Source: CAUZWH01 sp965224275 (lineage in GTDB: Bacteria > Pseudomonadota > Alphaproteobacteria > SHVV01). Taken from it: 64,000 bases of DNA. Within the stretch, counting starts at the first letter, position 1. Each line of letters starts with the position of its first letter. The notes beneath the pieces were generated by a model that saw nothing but the letters and a program-made list of their open reading frames with translations, was not told where the DNA came from and searched no databases. The stretch is taken from the NCBI GenBank assembly GCA_965224275.1, contig CBDCYR010000012.1, positions 1 through 64,000 on the forward strand, given 5' to 3'. Shown here in pieces: positions 34,691 through 42,170 of this stretch. Position numbers and translations under genes: made by a program.

Positions 34691-35737
34691 TTAGGTCACG
34701 ATCGCTTCGAAAAATTTCATATATTGATCCACCACCGATGCCTCGGTGAAGTCTCGCTCATAGACCTCGCGCCCGCTACTCGCTAACCCGCTTGCGAGGT
34801 CGGACGATGCCAGAACGCGGCTGACTGCGACTGCGAGCGCCGCTGCGTCGTCGACCGGCACGAGCAATCCGTTGCGACCATTTTCGATCAACGAAGCGGG
34901 TCCTGCCGCAGCAGCGGCGACCACCGGCTTGCCATGGGCCCATGCCTCGATCACGACATTGCCGAGCGGTTCGATACGGGAAGAACAGACATAGAGATCA
35001 GCGGCAGCATATAGCGCTGCCGTATCCTCACGCCACCCCAGGAAGCGAACCCGATCGCTGATACCCAGTGCACGCGCTCTTGCCCTGAGGTCGCCGTCCA
35101 ACCGGCCGGACCCGGCAAGCCACAGGAACGTATCTGGCAAGTCGACCAGGGCATTGAGAAGCACATCGAACGCCTTGTTCTCATGCAGTCGTCCCAGGGC
35201 CAGGAGCAGCGGAACATCGGCAGGCGTCTCCAACTCTGCACGGGCAACCGGTTGCGCCGGCGTCGCATCCACAAAATTCGGCAGATAGCGCACCACGTTT
35301 GCCGGCCAACCGGCGCCGATTACGTAATCAACGATGTCTTGGGTATTCGCGATCAGATGATCGCAGGTCCGATAGTATTTCAGATTGTAATAGCCGCCGA
35401 GCCGGCCGACATGAACGAACGCGCCTTGCTTGGCGGGGGCGGGGCAGAACCGGGTGGCTCGGTTCATCCAGGTCACGACGATTTGCGGCTGGAAGCGCGC
35501 GATCGATTTGCGAAGTCTAATCGTGGTCGCCAGGTCAAAAATACCCCCAAAGCCCAGCTCTTCCGGTTCAAACGCCGCCTCACGCAAGCGCTGGGCAGCA
35601 TAGGCATTGCGCTTTACGACAAGGTGTTGCTCGATCCCGGCATCGCGTAACGCGCGCGCAAGACGAACAAAAAATGCCTCAGCGCCACCTGGATTTGGCC
35701 CCGCCATTGCCTGCAGAACGCGAAACTCTCTCGGCAT
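34691..35737 (-). CDS. Glycosyltransferase, GT4 type
   Basis: Transfers a sugar from a nucleotide donor in glycan assembly. The 348-residue protein starts with VLQAMAGPNPGGAEAFFVRL, typical for the acceptor domain, and has a GT-B C-terminal half: PLLLALGRLHENKAFDVLL, VRFLGWREDTAALYAAADLY, then VCSSRIEPLGNVVIEAWAHG, the E(x7)E-type donor site of family 4. It is followed three bases later by asnB and preceded by a family 2 enzyme, all on the minus strand. LPS core or O-antigen synthesis is the likely setting. Confidence 0.87.
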   Translation of the reverse strand: MPREFRVLQAMAGPNPGGAEAFFVRLARALRDAGIEQHLVVKRNAYAAQRLREAAFEPEELGFGGIFDLATTIRLRKSIARFQPQIVVTWMNRATRFCPAPAKQGAFVHVGRLGGYYNLKYYRTCDHLIANTQDIVDYVIGAGWPANVVRYLPNFVDATPAQPVARAELETPADVPLLLALGRLHENKAFDVLLNALVDLPDTFLWLAGSGRLDGDLRARARALGISDRVRFLGWREDTAALYAAADLYVCSSRIEPLGNVVIEAWAHGKPVVAAAAAGPASLIENGRNGLLVPVDDAAALAVAVSRVLASSDLASGLASSGREVYERDFTEASVVDQYMKFFEAIVT

Positions 35738-35759
35738 TAGTGATATCGGCGTCGCCGCC

Positions 35760-36518
35760 TCATTCTTTTTCGAGGCGAGCTTTGAGATGGGCCAGTAGCG
35801 GGTAGAGGCCAGCGCACAACGCGATCAGAAAACCGTAAGCGCCTTCTCGATAACCCCGCCGCGATACGTAACATTTGAAGAACCGCGTTACGACGCGCCG
35901 GAGATTTCGCGGCAAACCGCCGATGTCGCCGCTCGCACGTAAGTCCTTCGCCCGTGCCGTCGAGTAGCGATCGAGGCGGTGCAACATGTCGCTGATGTCG
36001 CGGTCGACGTAGTGCCGCATGGGTTCGGTCAACCGGCGACGGGTGCCGGACAGATCGAGCGCGGGATGAATATGTTGATCCCCCCAGCGCTTGGCGCCGC
36101 GTGAGGACAGGCGCGGTGCGGCGCTCACCCCCCAGGATGCCCCCCAGCCATGGCGAACCAAGCGATCCCCAATGTAGTTATCGAACGGAACCAGGAAATA
36201 GCCGGCCTCGGCATTCTCGACGGACCGTCGCACATCGTCGGCGAGCACCTGGCTAACGCGCTCGTCGGCGTCAACTTCGAGGATCCAATCGCCCGTACAG
36301 GTGTCGAAACCGAGGTTGCGGCGTTCACCCTCGATGAGCCAGTCGCCCTCGACCACGCGCTCGGTAAACCGGCGCGCGATCGCGGCTGAGCCATCCGTGC
36401 ATCGATCAAGAACGACGACGATTTCATCAGCAAACTCGAGGCATTCAAGACATGCCCCGAGCTGAGCTTCTTCGTTGTGGGCGACGACCAGCGCCGAGAG
36501 CTTTGGCGATGACGGCAT
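35760..36518 (-). CDS. Glycosyltransferase family 2, WaaE/KdtX-like
   Basis: Probable LPS-core beta-glycosyltransferase. ATG 36518 is chosen since the upstream extension overlaps the heptosyltransferase gene. GT-A motifs: LSALVVAHNEEAQLGACLEC, DEIVVVLDRCTDGSAAIA, RRNLGFDTCTGDWILEVDAD ending in the metal-binding DAD, then HIHPALDLSGTRRRL. A C-terminal hydrophobic helix (AYGFLIALCAGLYPLLAHL) may attach it to the membrane. The next gene upstream ends four bases before its start, so the two are coupled. Confidence 0.87.
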   Translation of the reverse strand: MPSSPKLSALVVAHNEEAQLGACLECLEFADEIVVVLDRCTDGSAAIARRFTERVVEGDWLIEGERRNLGFDTCTGDWILEVDADERVSQVLADDVRRSVENAEAGYFLVPFDNYIGDRLVRHGWGASWGVSAAPRLSSRGAKRWGDQHIHPALDLSGTRRRLTEPMRHYVDRDISDMLHRLDRYSTARAKDLRASGDIGGLPRNLRRVVTRFFKCYVSRRGYREGAYGFLIALCAGLYPLLAHLKARLEKE

Positions 36519-36522
36519 GGTG

Positions 36523-37479
36523 TCAGTACCCCTCAGTCGACGATGTGAGGGCGAGCGCCGCCCGCTCGACCACATCGACCGTCAGGGAGTTCATGAGCGA
36601 TGTCTGGTTGCGATAATCGTAGCCGGGGGCGCCAACGAGCTCCTCGTAGGATTCAGGCGTGCGCACGAAGCCGGCACGTCGGCCCCGCGGCGCATAATGA
36701 ACCTCGCGACTTGGGCCGAACAGACCCAGGGTCGGAATACCGCTGGCCGCCGCGAGATGCATGAGGCCGGAGTCGTTGCCGATATAGAGCGCGCAGCGTT
36801 CGAGACAGGCGTAGAGCGTCAGCAACTCTTCGGTCCCAACCAGGTCAATCCGGCGATCTTCCGCGACGCTGCGAGTAACCGGCTCAGCAGCCTGCCGCTC
36901 CTGCGCGCTACCGAGAATCGCAACGCTTGCACCTTCGAATGACGCGCCCGACCGCGTCAGCCGTTCCACCAGTTGTGAGAACGACGACGCCGGCCATTGT
37001 TTGCCGCCCCAGTTTGCAGTCGGACCGATCGCAAGAACCGAACAGGCTTCCGGAATGAGCTCGGCGGCACGCGCGCGATGCGCGTCAGCCGCATAAAGCC
37101 GGGGGATGGCAGGCTCGCCGAGTCCAAACAGGCCGCTGTACATCTCGGTGCGGTGGACCGCGCTATCGCCTTTGTGCAGGACATAGCGTTTGCGCGCCAA
37201 CAGCAGCCAAGCGAGCGCTGACGACCGCAAGTCGACGACGATATCCCATACCCTGGTCGTCGAATGAAGCCACAACTCAAACCAATGGGCTGCCCAAGGC
37301 TTTTTTTCGAGCGCGATGACCCGCTCCACGTTAGGGGTAGCCGCGAAGAGCGGCGCGGCGACAGGTCCGCAAGCGATCGTGATCCGGGCATCTGGATTAA
37401 GCGTGATGAGGTGCGCAAGCAGACCCGATGACAATACGGCGTCACCGAGACGGTTGGCTGTGACGAAAAGAATATTCAT
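36523..37479 (-). CDS. Glycosyltransferase family 9 (heptosyltransferase-like)
   Basis: Adds heptose or a related sugar in LPS inner-core assembly. The 318-residue product starts MNILFVTANRLGDAVLSSGL, the usual family 9 N-terminus. Later signatures are VLAIGPTANWGGKQWPASSF, with the conserved lysine-containing donor site, and CALYIGNDSGLMHLAAASGI plus TLGLFGPSREVHYAPRGR. It is expected on the cytoplasmic side of the inner membrane. Neighbours on both sides are in the same direction with gaps of 4 and 23 bases. Confidence 0.9.
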   Translation of the reverse strand: MNILFVTANRLGDAVLSSGLLAHLITLNPDARITIACGPVAAPLFAATPNVERVIALEKKPWAAHWFELWLHSTTRVWDIVVDLRSSALAWLLLARKRYVLHKGDSAVHRTEMYSGLFGLGEPAIPRLYAADAHRARAAELIPEACSVLAIGPTANWGGKQWPASSFSQLVERLTRSGASFEGASVAILGSAQERQAAEPVTRSVAEDRRIDLVGTEELLTLYACLERCALYIGNDSGLMHLAAASGIPTLGLFGPSREVHYAPRGRRAGFVRTPESYEELVGAPGYDYRNQTSLMNSLTVDVVERAALALTSSTEGY

Positions 37480-37502
37480 TAGCGACGCCGGTAACGGGTC
37501 AG

Positions 37503-38009
37503 CTACGACTTGATGTTCGCATCCAGTTTGGTAAGCCAGTCGGTGATTCGCTTGGCATTAACGCTGAAGTCGGAACGCCCATAGATCGAGCGGCTATAGA
37601 TCGCAAGGGTCGACCCACCACCGTCCAGGTTAAGAAACTGAACCGTGATGATGTCGGGATAGCGCATCAAGGACGAGCGTTGGACATAATCGTAGACCTG
37701 CCGCTCCTCGTCCTTGGCAGCCAACTCCACGCGGGGCTCTGCGTCAGCGACGCGCTGCCAGGCCGATCGCACCTCGTCGACCGAGGCGTCGAACGTCGGG
37801 CTCTCGAGATCGACCTTGGCTGAGCACAAGCCTGGCGGGCACACCACATACTGGTTCGGTTTGGAGGTACGCTGCAATGTCGCGAAATCGATCCGCGGAA
37901 GCTCCCCCACCGAGAACAGAGATGTCAGCATGCTGCCCTCCACCGCGACCAGTGCCGCGACCGCGACGATGGCGATCGTTGCGAACGCCACCCGTTTCAA
38001 CCACTTCAT
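37503..38009 (-). CDS. DUF1499 domain protein with N-terminal membrane anchor
   Basis: A 168-residue protein of unknown function. The N-terminus AFATIAIVAVAALVAVEGSM is a transmembrane segment or uncleaved signal. The DUF1499 region includes YVVCPPGLCSAKVDLESPTF, QVYDYVQRSSLMRYPDIITV, and STLAIYSRSIYGRSDFSVNA. It is the first gene of the minus-strand run that continues through three glycosyltransferases, asnB and pyrC. The 106 bases before its start, up to IS481 copy B, should hold the operon promoter unless the insertion displaced it. Confidence 0.85.
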   Translation of the reverse strand: MKWLKRVAFATIAIVAVAALVAVEGSMLTSLFSVGELPRIDFATLQRTSKPNQYVVCPPGLCSAKVDLESPTFDASVDEVRSAWQRVADAEPRVELAAKDEERQVYDYVQRSSLMRYPDIITVQFLNLDGGGSTLAIYSRSIYGRSDFSVNAKRITDWLTKLDANIKS

Positions 38010-38110
38010 GCCGGTGTTTTATACGCTGGCGATTCTCCGCGTGCCAGGGCCATGTCGACCCGTTGTCGCCGGCGCCGGCGGGAACGCCTTGTCTTCGGGC
38101 TCTGCTTCGC

Positions 38111-39064
38111 CTAGTTGTGGAGTCTCGTGAGGTTATTGACATCCAAGCCTGATCGGCTGATGGGTTGATTTCCATTTATCCCGGCATGAGGTCTGTGCCA
38201 ATTGTAGTGGTGTAGCCAGATGGGGAGCTCACGTGCTCTGTGCTGTGAGCTTTCATAGGCTTGAGCGTAGGCCCATTCGCGCAGAGAAGATTGGATAAAG
38301 CGCTCGGCCTTGCCGTTGGTTTTGGGTGTATAGGGTTTGGTGCGGATGTGTTTGAGCCCGAGGTTTTTGCAGGCGTCTGTGAAGGCCAATGACCTGTAGC
38401 ACGATCCATTGTCGGTCATGACCCGTTCGACGGTGATATTGAAGCGCCGGTACCAAGCGAGGGCGGCCATCAAGAAGGCGACGGCGCTGTCTTTTTTCTC
38501 GTTTGGCATGATGTCTGCGAAGCCGAGGCGGGAGTGGTCGTCGATGCAGACGTGGACGTATTCCCAGCCCCTGTTGGGTCCGGTTCTTGGGCCGGTTCGA
38601 TCACCGGTTATGCGGTGCCCGACCTGGTTGAAGCGGCCGAGTTTTTTGATATCGATGTGGATCATCTCGCCGGGCTTGGCGCGTTCGTAGCGGCGTACCG
38701 GTTGGGCGGGGTCGAGGTCGCGCCAGCGGTTGAGGTGGTGTCGGGTCAGGATCCGTCCCACCGTGGCTTTGGAAACACCAACTTCGGCGGCGATGCGGTG
38801 ATAGATGCGCCGTTGCTTGCGCAGGGCAATCACCTTCGCCTCAAGCTCACCAGGTGTTCTATGCGGGCTGGTCATTGGCCTTGAGGAGCGGTCGACAAGC
38901 CCGCCAAAGCCTTCCGCGCGATAGCGCCGCCACCATTTGTAGACCGTACTGGTACTGGTGCCCATTGCTGTCGCCACGTCCAACGGGTGTTCGCCGCGTT
39001 CCAGTCGAGAGATTAATATCTCTCGACCCTTCGGGGTCAGGCGGGCATTCTTATGGATGTTCAT
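38111..39064 (-). CDS. IS481-family transposase
   Basis: A 317-residue copy of the transposase at 6630-7583, differing by Thr instead of Met five residues before the end. The helix-turn-helix (TSTVYKWWRRYRAEGFGGL) and integrase core (MIHIDIKKLGRF, RVMTDNGSCYRS, TNGKAERFIQSSLREW) are intact. Again the TAG stop is supplied by the target-site CTAG outside the element. Confidence 0.93.
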   Translation of the reverse strand: MNIHKNARLTPKGREILISRLERGEHPLDVATAMGTSTSTVYKWWRRYRAEGFGGLVDRSSRPMTSPHRTPGELEAKVIALRKQRRIYHRIAAEVGVSKATVGRILTRHHLNRWRDLDPAQPVRRYERAKPGEMIHIDIKKLGRFNQVGHRITGDRTGPRTGPNRGWEYVHVCIDDHSRLGFADIMPNEKKDSAVAFLMAALAWYRRFNITVERVMTDNGSCYRSLAFTDACKNLGLKHIRTKPYTPKTNGKAERFIQSSLREWAYAQAYESSQHRARELPIWLHHYNWHRPHAGINGNQPISRSGLDVNNLTRLHN

Positions 39065-39150
39065 TCGGTCCTCCGGCGATCAGCTTCTGTTCTTTTCAAA
39101 CATCAGCTTCTCAAAGCGGGGCCGAATGAACAACCTACTGAGACACCACA
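38116..39150 (-). mobile_element. IS481-family insertion sequence, copy B (1035 bp)
   Basis: Same length, termini and orientation as the copy at 6635-7669, with two base differences seen. The flanks share CTAGT but the sixth base differs: CCTAGT on the left (38110-38115) and ACTAGT on the right (39151-39156). The expected perfect 6-bp duplication is therefore broken, by mutation or by recombination between IS copies. It lies upstream of the DUF1499/glycosyltransferase operon and 41 bases before ygfZ. Confidence 0.93.
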
Positions 39151-39191
39151 ACTAGTTCATTGATGCGAAGATGTGCGCGGGGAGATTTTGA

Positions 39192-40097
39192 ATGACGTCG
39201 AAGACATTTATCGTTCTCGGAGACCGTGGCGTTATCTCGGTCGGGGGCGCCGATGCCTCGACCTTCCTCCAGGGCTTGATCTCCAACGATATCAACAAGG
39301 TGGATTCGAGCCACGCGATCTACGCCACCCTGCTCACCGCGCAGGGCAAGTTTCTCCACGACTTTTTCATCGCAGCCGCGCCCGTTGGAGAGGGCGTATT
39401 GATAGATTGCGAACGCAGCCGCCTCGAGGACCTGCTGCGGCGTCTGACGATGTACAAACTTCGCGCCGCGGTCGATCTAGCGGACGTGACCAACGATTTC
39501 GATGTCATCGCTTTCTTGGGTCCAGACGCCTTGAGCGAGCTGGACCTGCCGCCGGAGCCGGGCGCGGCGCGGCCGCTGGGCGGCGGAATCGTCTTTACCG
39601 ACCCCCGCATCGCCGAGATGGGGGTGCGCGCGATCCTCGCAGCAGAAACCGGCGTCACCGGGCTGGCGAGCGAGGGCTTCACACCGGGCAACCCCGACGA
39701 CTACCGCAATCTGCGCCTGACATTGGGACTGCCCGATGGCAGCCTCGACATTGTCGTCGAAAAAAACTTTCCGCTGGAATGTGGATTCGAAGAGCTCAAT
39801 GCGATCGATTACGAGAAGGGCTGCTACGTCGGCCAAGAACTAACCGCGCGAACCCACCATCGCGGCAAGATCCGCAAGCGCCTGATGCCGGTTGTTATCG
39901 ATGGGCCCCTGCCCGAACCGGGAACAGCGGTCATGCACGGTGATCGGGAAGTCGGCGAAATTCGCTCCGGCGCCGAACATCGCGCGATCGCGCTGATTCG
40001 CATCGAGCCGTTCGAAGCGGCGCAGCAACACAACGAGTCCTTTACGGCCGGGCCCGCGACGGTGACGCCGATCAAGCCGGATTGGGCTAGTTTTTAG
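39192..40097 (+). CDS. ygfZ: YgfZ/Caf17-type folate-binding protein (GcvT-like)
   Basis: Tetrahydrofolate-dependent protein that supports iron-sulfur cluster assembly or repair. The 301-residue product has the diagnostic motif EKGCYVGQELTARTHHRGKI near residue 215, with the invariant cysteine, and an N-terminal GcvT-like region (FLQGLISNDINKVDSSHAIY, ATLLTAQGKFLHDFFIA). ATG 39192 fits an upstream GGGGAG. It opens a plus-strand run with VOC, tag and GNAT genes. IS481 copy B lies just upstream, so its promoter may lie in or beside the element. Confidence 0.9.
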   Translation: MTSKTFIVLGDRGVISVGGADASTFLQGLISNDINKVDSSHAIYATLLTAQGKFLHDFFIAAAPVGEGVLIDCERSRLEDLLRRLTMYKLRAAVDLADVTNDFDVIAFLGPDALSELDLPPEPGAARPLGGGIVFTDPRIAEMGVRAILAAETGVTGLASEGFTPGNPDDYRNLRLTLGLPDGSLDIVVEKNFPLECGFEELNAIDYEKGCYVGQELTARTHHRGKIRKRLMPVVIDGPLPEPGTAVMHGDREVGEIRSGAEHRAIALIRIEPFEAAQQHNESFTAGPATVTPIKPDWASF

Positions 40098-40110
40098 CGG
40101 GAGGGTTAGG

Positions 40111-40479
40111 GTGCTCGATCATATTTCACTCGGTGTCAGCGATTTAGAACGCAGTCGGGCCCTCTATGGCGCGGCACTGGCACCGCTTGGGCTCTCGGCG
40201 ATATTCGATTTCGACGACGCGACCGGTTATGGCCAGAACGGCAATCCACTCTTCTGGATCGGCCGCTCCGCCGACGCAACACCGGAACAGGGGCTCCACA
40301 TCGCCTTCGCCGCGGCGTCCCACGATGCCGTGCACGCGTTTCACGAAGCAGCGGTGGGCGCGGGGGCAACCGACAACGGCGGACCGGGGCCGCGACCGCA
40401 ATACACCCCAACCTACTATGCAGCGTTTGTCATCGATTTCGACGGCCACCGCATCGAGGCGGTGTGCCGGAACGCTTAG
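40111..40479 (+). CDS. VOC family (glyoxalase-like) protein
   Basis: A single-module vicinal-oxygen-chelate protein of 122 residues. It begins LDHISLGVSDLERSRALYGA and ends YYAAFVIDFDGHRIEAVCRN, the conserved flanking motifs, with a histidine and a glutamate able to bind metal. Reaction unknown. GTG 40111 is the start, following GGGAGGG at 40099-40105. It lies 13 bases after ygfZ and nine before tag, so it is in the same operon. Confidence 0.85.
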   Translation: MLDHISLGVSDLERSRALYGAALAPLGLSAIFDFDDATGYGQNGNPLFWIGRSADATPEQGLHIAFAAASHDAVHAFHEAAVGAGATDNGGPGPRPQYTPTYYAAFVIDFDGHRIEAVCRNA

Positions 40480-40488
40480 CAAGCCCAA

Positions 40489-41052
40489 ATGGTCAAGCGC
40501 TGTGCCTGGGTCGGCGACGATCCCACCTATCTGGAATATCACGACACCGAATGGGGCGTGCCCGAGCATGACGATCGAGCCCTATTCGAAAAGCTCGTTC
40601 TCGACGGTTTTCAGGCAGGGCTCTCGTGGCTGATCATCCTGCGCAAGCGTGACAATTTCCGGCGCGCCTTCGATGGCTTCGAGCCCGAAAAAATCGCCCG
40701 TTATAAAAAACCCAAAATCGAATCGCTGATGAAAGATGCCGGCATCGTCCGCAATCGCCTCAAAATCGAGGGCACGGTGCTGAGCGCCAAGGGGTACTTG
40801 CAAATCCTCGATGAGGTCGGCAGCTTTGATGAATATCTGTGGCAGTTCACCGACGGACGCACGCTTCAGAACAAATGGCGCTCCCTTTCCGAAATGCCCG
40901 CCGAAACGTCGGAATCGAAAGCAATGAGCAAGGCCCTGAAGGAACGCGGGTTCAAGTTCGTGGGTCCGACGATTTGTTATGCGTTCATGCAGGCGGTTGG
41001 CATGGTCAACGATCATGCGGTCGACTGTTTCCGCTACAAGGCACCCAAATAG
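40489..41052 (+). CDS. tag: DNA-3-methyladenine glycosylase I
   Basis: Removes 3-methyladenine from alkylated DNA. The 187-residue protein starts with CAWVGDDPTYLEYHDTEWGV. It contains LFEKLVLDGFQAGLSWLIIL, with the conserved tryptophan and acidic pocket, and ends FVGPTICYAFMQAVGMVNDH, followed by AVDCFRYK with a zinc-snap cysteine/histidine arrangement. All family positions seem present. Co-located with ygfZ and VOC genes on the plus strand. Confidence 0.94.
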   Translation: MVKRCAWVGDDPTYLEYHDTEWGVPEHDDRALFEKLVLDGFQAGLSWLIILRKRDNFRRAFDGFEPEKIARYKKPKIESLMKDAGIVRNRLKIEGTVLSAKGYLQILDEVGSFDEYLWQFTDGRTLQNKWRSLSEMPAETSESKAMSKALKERGFKFVGPTICYAFMQAVGMVNDHAVDCFRYKAPK

Positions 41053-41056
41053 CACG

Positions 41057-41554
41057 ATGATTCGTAGCTGTGATGACGCCGACGTCGAGGCGATCTACAC
41101 AATTATTAACGACGCGGCCCAGGCCTATCGCGGCATTATCCCGACCGACCGCTGGCACGAGCCGTATATGCCGCGCCAAGAGCTGCGCGACGAAATCAAC
41201 GCCGGGGTGACGTTTCTGGGCTACGAGGACGCGGGCACACTCATCGGCGTGATGGGGGTGCAACCGGTCAAGGACGTCACCCTGATTCGACACGCCTATG
41301 TGCGCACCGCACAGCGGCGCGGCGGAATTGGCGCGGCCCTGCTTCGCGAATGTCTGGCCCGCACCGACCGGCCCGTCCTGATCGGCACCTGGGCTGCGGC
41401 GGTCTGGGCCATCAGTTTCTACGAGAAGCACGGGTTCGCCGTCATCGATGGCGAAGAGAAAAGCCGCTTACTCAAAATCTATTGGTCAATCCCGGAGCGG
41501 CAGATCGAAACATCAGTCGTGCTGGCGGACCCGCGGTGGTTTCAGCGACCTTAA
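41057..41554 (+). CDS. GNAT family N-acetyltransferase
   Basis: Transfers an acetyl group from acetyl-CoA to an unknown amine. ATG 41057 is chosen: the frame upstream of it overlaps tag. The 165-residue product shows MIRSCDDADVEAIYTIINDA, VTLIRHAYVRTAQRRGGIGA containing the CoA-binding R/Q-x-x-G-x-G motif, and AAVWAISFYEKHGFAVIDGE as the C-terminal GNAT motif. It begins four bases after tag and ends before mazE. Confidence 0.87.
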   Translation: MIRSCDDADVEAIYTIINDAAQAYRGIIPTDRWHEPYMPRQELRDEINAGVTFLGYEDAGTLIGVMGVQPVKDVTLIRHAYVRTAQRRGGIGAALLRECLARTDRPVLIGTWAAAVWAISFYEKHGFAVIDGEEKSRLLKIYWSIPERQIETSVVLADPRWFQRP

Positions 41555-41587
41555 GCAGCCGGTGGGGCACCGTTCCTGCCTGAAGCG

Positions 41588-41616
41588 TTGCAGCTAATCA
41601 GGTTACATGTAACTAT
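41588..41616 (+). promoter_or_regulatory. Candidate mazEF promoter with palindromic operator
   Basis: TTGCAG at 41588-41593 and TAACTA at 41610-41615, 16 bases apart, make a sigma70-like pair. A perfect 12-bp palindrome GTTACATGTAAC (41602-41613) overlaps the -10 box, a suitable site for MazE-MazF autorepression. The mazE ATG at 41623 is only seven bases past the -10 and has no Shine-Dalgarno sequence, which suggests a leaderless transcript. Confidence 0.55.
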
Positions 41617-41622
41617 AGACCC

Positions 41623-41847
41623 ATGACCACGGCAAACGAGAGACGTAAGACTCGAGAAAAGGTTCGCGCGTACCGCGAACGCATGCGTGACCGCGGGCTG
41701 CGGCCAGTTCAAATCTGGGTTCCCGACACACGCACTGAGAAGTTCCAGGCCGAGGCACATCGCCAGTCACACGCGGTCGCACGCAGCAAGAGTGAGTCGC
41801 GCGAGCAGGGCTTTATTGACGCCATCGCGCTCTCACGCGACACATGA
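41623..41847 (+). CDS. mazE: MazE-like antitoxin (DUF3018)
   Basis: Antitoxin expected to neutralise the downstream MazF nuclease and repress the operon. The 74-residue protein carries the DUF3018 pattern: REKVRAYRERMRDRGLRPVQ, IWVPDTRTEKFQAEAHRQSH, and a C-terminal acidic/polar helix (QGFIDAIAL) that would wrap the toxin. The N-terminal basic region fits DNA binding. Its stop overlaps the mazF start (ATGA at 41844-41847). It likely lacks a leader, as the predicted -10 box ends seven bases before ATG. Confidence 0.87.
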   Translation: MTTANERRKTREKVRAYRERMRDRGLRPVQIWVPDTRTEKFQAEAHRQSHAVARSKSESREQGFIDAIALSRDT

Positions 41848-42167
41848 AGCGTGGAGAGGTGTGGACCGTTTCCGCCGGAAGCTATGCGGGAAAGCCTCGA
41901 CCAGCGGTGATCGTCCAAGACGATCGGTTTGACTCGACAGCCTCCATGACTATTTGCGTATCGACGACTGATCTCACGGACGCGCCACTGCTACGACTTT
42001 CCCTGAGACCGAGCGACCGGAATGGGCTGCGCGCCGCATCGCAGTTGATGGTCGACAAAATTATCACGGTCCGGAAGGACAGGATGGATAATCTGATCGG
42101 GAGGCTGGACGCAGAGGATCTAGTGCGCTTGGATCGCGCAATTCTTGTGTTCCTGGGTCTTATCTAG
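41844..42167 (+). CDS. mazF: MazF/PemK-type mRNA interferase toxin
   Basis: Sequence-specific endoribonuclease toxin. The 107-residue product has MKRGEVWTVSAGSYAGKPRP, AVIVQDDRFDSTASMTIC, and LMVDKIITVRKDRMDNLIGR, the conserved MazF segments, including the catalytic arginine in the first strand-loop region and the serine/threonine of the second. It is coupled to mazE by a 4-bp overlap and ends three bases before the stop of ppdK on the opposite strand, with no obvious terminator between them. Confidence 0.9.
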   Translation: MKRGEVWTVSAGSYAGKPRPAVIVQDDRFDSTASMTICVSTTDLTDAPLLRLSLRPSDRNGLRAASQLMVDKIITVRKDRMDNLIGRLDAEDLVRLDRAILVFLGLI

Positions 42168-42170
42168 GGT

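Noticed and set aside
6635..39150. The 30-kb interval between IS481 copies considered as a composite transposon
   Set aside because: It contains housekeeping genes such as pyrC and asnB, and the outer flanks (CCTAGT and ACTAGT) do not form a convincing duplication.
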